In this document: positions 16,621-18,984 of the stretch, piece after piece | Layout of the letters: every line of letters begins with the position of its first letter | Numbering within the stretch: position 1 is the stretch's first letter | Assembly (NCBI GenBank): GCA_009695405.1 | Contig: SIAZ01000032.1 | Span: 1-18,984, forward strand | DNA length: 18,984 nt | From: Pedosphaera sp. | Lineage (GTDB): Bacteria; Verrucomicrobiota; Verrucomicrobiia; Limisphaerales; UBA9464 | Reading direction: 5' to 3' | Notes under the pieces: generated by a model | Told to the model about the DNA's origin: nothing | Database searches by the model: none | The model's input: the letters and a program-made list of their open reading frames with translations, nothing else | Program-made: the position numbers and the translations under genes

Positions 16621-16957
16621 GCCTCTTCAAACGAGGCCTAAAGGCTAGCAAAAGATTCTCCTTGTCGAACTGGTATCTTGGATCGTGGGAGTGCGAATAA
16701 ACGGACCGCAAACCATTATGACACACTGCGGAATTGCCGAGACCAATCCCATGTGGTTTGTTTTCAACGTCTGAACGAGACGCATCCAGAGCGTCAGCGG
16801 GGAGAAATCCGCTGACCAGCGACCTGCCCAGAGTTTTGGGAAAGGTGCTTTGGAAGCCCGCAAGGGTTTCCGATGTGCAGGCGAAAGCCTGAATCAAAAT
16901 GTTAACTCCTGTGTGAAGGCCGTCGTCTCGTGAATTGAGCGGCGGCCTTCGTCTTTT
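16621..16957 (+). ncRNA. Candidate structured non-coding RNA (unassigned family)
   Basis: A run of hairpins stands close together and matches no protein-coding pattern. In order: GCCTC-7-GAGGC (16621-16637); CGTCT-GAACG-AGACG (16768-16782); GTCAGCGG-8-CCGCTGAC (16793-16816); a nested stem AGC.ACC..CCC / GGG...GGT.GCT (16818-16849); GGAAGCCC-GCAA-GGGTTTCC (16852-16871), eight pairs with a GNRA loop; CAGGC-GAAA-GCCTG (16878-16891), a second GNRA loop; and an 11-pair terminator-like hairpin ending at 16957. The G-T pairs in the GCAA stem and in the last hairpin, and the GNRA loops themselves, make sense only for RNA copied from the plus strand. The core is 16768-16957; the 5' end is uncertain. 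I find no tmRNA, RNase P, SRP or group I/II intron landmarks. It lies directly before a small arm-domain gene and could be an independent RNA or its leader. Confidence 0.5.
16915..16957 (+). terminator. Terminator-like hairpin closing the candidate RNA
   Basis: GAAGGCCGTCG (16915-16925) pairs with CGGCGGCCTTC (16940-16950), 11 pairs including one T-G pair valid on the plus strand only; the 14-base loop is partly self-complementary (CTC/GAG). GTCTTTT follows. The T-run is short, so this is a probable rather than certain intrinsic terminator. It ends 42 bases before the next start codon. Confidence 0.6.
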
Positions 16958-16999
16958 CAACACGGCTCTGGGTGTGTGCCAGTCAGGCAGAAAATAGCC

Positions 17000-17209
17000 A
17001 TGCACACATCGATCCGTATCCCAGAGGGCAACCCCAACCATCACCTCTGGAGCAACCACGGCACCTGGTGGTGTCACTTCACGGTCCATCGACCGGACTT
17101 CACGAAACAACGTATCCGGCGCAATACCGGAACCCACCGCATCGATGAGGCCCGCCAGATCCGGGACTTTCTGCTCGCCGTCCTGCCAGTCACCCCGACC
17201 GCAGCCTGA
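17000..17209 (+). CDS. Small protein resembling a stand-alone integrase arm DNA-binding domain
   Basis: A 69-residue frame from ATG 17000; a GTG 24 bases upstream is possible but adds nothing recognisable. The core reads H-H-L-W-x-N-H-G-T-W-W-C-H-F-T-V (15-30) and then R-I-R-R-N-T-G-T-H-R-I-D-E-A-R-Q-I-R-D. An aromatic 'G-T-W-W' strand, a basic 'R-R-x-x-G-T' strand and a helix starting with 'x-E-A-R-x-x-R-D' is the layout of the AP2-like N-terminal arm-binding domain of tyrosine recombinases, but here no catalytic part follows: the frame ends at 17209. I also have the impression of having seen H-H-L-W-x-N-x-G-T-W-W proteins of this size in PVC bacteria and proteobacteria. It is 13 bases before the next gene, so the two are probably co-expressed. 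DNA binding (excisionase- or regulator-like) is an inference. Confidence 0.68.
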   Translation: MHTSIRIPEGNPNHHLWSNHGTWWCHFTVHRPDFTKQRIRRNTGTHRIDEARQIRDFLLAVLPVTPTAA

Positions 17210-17222
17210 AAGGAACCGCGCC

Positions 17223-17873
17223 ATGAAGAAGTACGAAGGCATCCGCTATGATTTCTGCCCTACGAGCTACTGGGATGACATAAGTGTCGAGCAGGCCGTC
17301 CTGCGTGGGGTAAAAGGTAAGCACCGTCGGCAACTCCTCTCGAAGGCTTTGGCTGAGGGCAAATTCGAGAAGATCTCTGAGGAAATCCAATCCGCTGAAA
17401 TCTCCAATGAGCTGCGGGACCAACTGGGGCAAATCCACCCATCGCTCATGGGTGGTGAGTACCTCCCCAGCTATGAACGGGAGGAGACGGAAATCGCCCG
17501 CATCGAATTGGAATCGACCACCTCCGACGTCATCAGCATTCGAGCCAGATGGGAGGATGGGCAAATCCATTACCGGGTCGTCGACGAGTACGCCACCGAG
17601 TTCGGTTGTAAACCGGACAGGAGCGACTGCCCGCTGAGTCTGAATGAGTTCATCCGGTTCATTGATGCCATCTCCTGCCAGGACCTGTGGGGGCCGTTCT
17701 CGTTGGCCTACAACGAACTCAACGCCGATGGAGGCACGAAGCGTCGACGGTTGCGGTACTTCACTAGCATCGACTCGGACGTCTACGTTCAGTTGTCGGG
17801 ACACTTCGAAAGAGTCTTCGAGGCTTGGGTGGCCGAGGGAGAGGCTGAGGCAGGAGGTGACGACGATGAGTAA
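17223..17873 (+). CDS. Conserved protein of unknown function (216 residues)
   Basis: The start ATG at 17223 has a good ribosome-binding site (AAGGAA, six bases upstream) and is 13 bases behind the small arm-domain gene. The protein opens M-K-K-Y-E-G-I-R-Y-D-F-C-P-x-S-Y-W-D-D and contains I-H-P-S-L-M-G-G-E-Y-L-P-S-Y-E-R (76-91 approximately), E-I-A-R-I-E-L-E-S-T-T-S-D-V-I-S-I-R-A-R and R-Y-F-T-S-I-D-S-D-V-Y. These blocks recall a widespread family annotated only as hypothetical; I know of no assigned function. It is soluble, with no signal peptide or membrane segment, and ends in an acidic tail. No nuclease, kinase or toxin motif is visible. Its neighbourhood (tRNA-proximal, arm-domain partner) suggests an accessory, possibly mobile, gene. 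A 230-codon open frame on the opposite strand is a shadow. Confidence 0.85.
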   Translation: MKKYEGIRYDFCPTSYWDDISVEQAVLRGVKGKHRRQLLSKALAEGKFEKISEEIQSAEISNELRDQLGQIHPSLMGGEYLPSYEREETEIARIELESTTSDVISIRARWEDGQIHYRVVDEYATEFGCKPDRSDCPLSLNEFIRFIDAISCQDLWGPFSLAYNELNADGGTKRRRLRYFTSIDSDVYVQLSGHFERVFEAWVAEGEAEAGGDDDE

Positions 17874-18311
17874 AACGGTCAATCAAAGGGGCGAGTAAAA
17901 ACAGGGTCGCTCCAGTCAAACAGGCCATGGAGTGACCCATGCGCAAGGTCTTCAAAAAGGCTATCGGATGAACTGACTGGATGGGCCGGAAGAAGCGCCC
18001 GGTGACATCCAGACACGCCGATTGGCTGTCCGGCTGGTCAGCGCACGGCCTGCCTACATCCGGCATTTCCAGGCTCCCATGGTTCGGCTTTGGATGACCT
18101 GTGGGACTGCTGGCCACTGCGAGAAAATGGCCGCCAAAAATGACGCCAGCGCATCTGGTTCGCTGCCGGCTCAAAAATATTTTCAGGCCAGATCTCCTTC
18201 GAAAATGCGCCCCGGCGTGAGGTTTCTCATGCCGTGGTCTGGCCAACCCGAACTGACGTCGTTTTTTTGTGTCCGAGTGGCCGCTGCACCCAGTACTAGG
18301 CTGGGCTGTCT
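17874..18311. other. Gap between the two hypothetical genes
   Basis: About 440 bases with no convincing gene. A TTG-started frame (18022-18315) overlaps the next gene's start as ATGA, which looks like coupling, but its composition and lack of motifs argue against it being real. The stretch contains the hairpin at 17904-17938, an inverted repeat GGCCA/TGGCC near 18111-18135, a run of seven T at about 18261-18267, and a small hairpin CCCAG-7-CTGGG (18289-18305) six bases before the ATG at 18312 that could limit ribosome access. Confidence 0.4.
17904..17938 (+). other. 11-bp hairpin downstream of the 216-residue gene
   Basis: GGGTCGCTCCA (17904-17914) pairs with TGGAGTGACCC (17928-17938) through a 13-base loop; one pair is G-T, which holds on the plus strand and becomes a C-A mismatch on the minus strand. 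No T-run follows on the plus strand, but five A precede it, which would be a T-run for minus-strand transcription. It is 31 bases after the stop codon, so a 3' mRNA hairpin or a weak bidirectional terminator are both possible. Confidence 0.5.
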
Positions 18312-18671
18312 ATGAAGGACACCACTGAAAAAACTGAACAATTCGAAGAGGCCGAGGATATCTCCACGGTCGACAACGCCACTGACGAATCCGCACCTGA
18401 GGCACCCGCCAAGGTACGGCAATCGCCAATTACCTACGAGATCAAGAAAGCTGGAAAATCAGCCTACACCCTGATCATTGATGACCAACCTGTGGCAACC
18501 ACAGTCACCAGGAAGGACGCAGACACCCTAGAGGCTCTTTCTCGATTTTTAACAAAGTTCAGCGGACGCCGCTACATGCGGGCCGCCCTTGAGGAGATTC
18601 TCACGGAGCCAGAGGTCGCTGAAGGGGAGCAGGCCGGTGATGAGACTGCCGGTGACCCCATGAACAACTGA
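18312..18671 (+). CDS. Hypothetical acidic small protein
   Basis: A 119-residue frame. Residues 1-35 are strongly acidic and probably disordered (M-K-D-T-T-E-K-T-E-Q-F-E-E-A-E-D...), followed by a compact, more ordered centre: S-P-I-T-Y-E-I-K-K-A-G-K-S-A-Y-T-L-I-I-D-D (38-58), two predicted beta-strands, then T-L-E-A-L-S-R-F-L-T-K-F-S-G-R-R-Y-M-R-A-A-L-E-E-I-L (helical). The end is acidic again. I recognise no family. Support for it being real: coherent protein character and a strong terminator 28 bases after its stop. No Shine-Dalgarno sequence is evident and a hairpin stands just upstream. No signal peptide or membrane segment is present. Function unknown. Confidence 0.65.
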   Translation: MKDTTEKTEQFEEAEDISTVDNATDESAPEAPAKVRQSPITYEIKKAGKSAYTLIIDDQPVATTVTRKDADTLEALSRFLTKFSGRRYMRAALEEILTEPEVAEGEQAGDETAGDPMNN

Positions 18672-18699
18672 CCAGTCAGACAGCCTATATCCAACCCAG

Positions 18700-18730
18700 G
18701 GGTTCATGGCTTCGGCCGTGAACCCTTTTT
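18700..18730 (+). terminator. Strong intrinsic terminator with UUCG loop
   Basis: GGGTTCATGGC (18700-18710) and GCCGTGAACCC (18715-18725) form an 11-pair stem (one T-G pair valid on the plus strand) capped by TTCG and followed by TTTTT (18726-18730). It lies 28 bases after the 119-residue gene and would isolate that gene from the transposase on the right. Confidence 0.92.
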
Positions 18731-18829
18731 GATTGATAGATGGCATGGGGGCTAGCGGCCGCTCGGAACAAAGTTCAAGGTAGGTTTCTACCCATGAAAA
18801 GACATTCGAATTCTTAATCGTCTCTAAGC
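18731..18829 (+). other. Upstream region of the IS110-type transposase, possible bridge-RNA locus
   Basis: IS110-group elements encode a bridge RNA in the non-coding DNA before the transposase. The 99 bases here, between the terminator and the GTG start, hold a hairpin GGTAG-GTTT-CTACC (18779-18792) and the 10-bp palindrome AGCGGCCGCT around 18755-18764. The element's left boundary cannot be placed without a second copy, so what part of this stretch belongs to the element is unknown. Confidence 0.3.
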
Positions 18830-18984
18830 GTGGCCTCGGACCCACCGTTGCCAGTTCTCACTGCAGTAGATCCTCTCCCTGAGGCTCCACCAACTCAGCC
18901 GCCTCCCTATCGGCAAATTAAACTCGCTCTCGACGTCCATGCCGGCGACCTCATGGTGGTTCGCATGGTCGATGGAGCGAAGCC
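18830..18984 (+). CDS. IS110-family transposase, N-terminal fragment (runs off right edge)
   Basis: The frame opens after a TAA at 18815-18817; the first start codon is GTG at 18830. It runs through a proline-rich lead (P-E-A-P-P-T-Q-P-P-P-Y) into L-A-L-D-V-H-A-G-D-L-M-V-V-R-M-V-D-G-A-K, and is open at the edge. That is the usual beginning of the RuvC-like DEDD domain of IS110-family transposases: the Asp in L-D-V-H is the first catalytic residue, and 'MVDGAKP' after it is familiar from PVC-bacterial copies. IS110 enzymes recombine DNA without terminal inverted repeats. Only about 50 residues are visible, so intactness cannot be judged. Confidence 0.8.
   Translation, partial: MASDPPLPVLTAVDPLPEAPPTQPPPYRQIKLALDVHAGDLMVVRMVDGAK

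Larger units (their letters stand above)
18731..18984 (+). mobile_element. Left part of an IS110-family insertion sequence (partial)
   Basis: Inferred from the transposase start at 18830. IS110 elements lack obvious terminal inverted repeats, so the left end is only bracketed: it is probably to the right of, or near, the terminator at 18700-18730. The remainder is beyond the window. Confidence 0.5.

Noticed and set aside
16580..17242. 220-codon open frame on the minus strand
   Set aside because: It covers the hairpin-rich segment and lies antisense to the small arm-domain gene and the start of the conserved 216-residue gene; its sequence shows no family features.
17190..17882. 230-codon open frame on the minus strand
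   Set aside because: It is the complement of the conserved 17223-17873 gene, which has a ribosome-binding site and recognisable conserved blocks.
17980..18130. Short frames with S-R-H-A-D-W-L and A-L-D-D-L-W-D, possibly a frameshifted remnant of a larger gene
   Set aside because: The pieces are in different frames, a few residues long, and I could not extend the resemblance on either side.
18022..18315. 97-codon frame overlapping the 18312 start as ATGA
   Set aside because: TTG start, no motif, unusual composition and no further support; the overlap may be chance.
1..18984. CRISPR array or rRNA genes
   Set aside because: No regularly spaced direct repeats of 23-40 bases and no rRNA sequence found on reading the window.

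Overview
The window looks like a chromosomal segment of a bacterium of the Verrucomicrobiota (Pedosphaera/Limisphaerales-like) or a close PVC relative. This is an inference from protein style: an exported cyclophilin with the C-terminal module common in that phylum, an exported alpha/beta hydrolase of a type frequent in PVC bacteria, a secreted sialidase beside an MFS carrier, an IS110-type transposase start and a DUF4338-like fragment. No rRNA or other phylogenetic marker is present to prove it.

Left part (1-2954): the start of a leftward DUF4338/DruA-like gene runs off the left edge. After about 300 bases without a recognisable gene come a rightward MFS transporter and an exported five-Asp-box sialidase, plausibly a host-glycan sugar-acid release and uptake pair.

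Central part (3035-12512, all leftward): in transcription order a GmhA-like SIS isomerase, an exported cyclophilin, a broken rfbA, a GT4 glycosyltransferase, the glycogen branching enzyme GlgB, an exported serine hydrolase and the bifunctional riboflavin enzyme RibBA. The rfbA reading frame carries two independent lesions, a 1-base deletion in the nucleotide-binding loop and a Trp-to-TGA change. The downstream glycosyltransferase keeps an ATGA overlap with it. A full-length RapA-type Swi2/Snf2 ATPase (12713-15556) is divergent from this block.

Right part (15869-18984): a tRNA-Leu(CAA) with encoded CCA and its own terminator marks the edge of what looks like an accessory region. Beyond it are a 12-bp tandem repeat, about 600 bases without recognisable genes, and a strikingly hairpin-rich stretch (16621-16957). 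That stretch has two GNRA-capped stems and a terminator-like end and reads as an unassigned structured RNA. It is followed by a two-gene pair: a small protein resembling a stand-alone integrase arm-binding domain, and a conserved protein of unknown function. Next come an acidic small protein with a strong UUCG-loop terminator, and the start of an IS110-family transposase at the right edge. The most interesting parts are the candidate structured RNA with its gene pair, the IS110 left-end region that may encode a bridge RNA, and the doubly broken rfbA.
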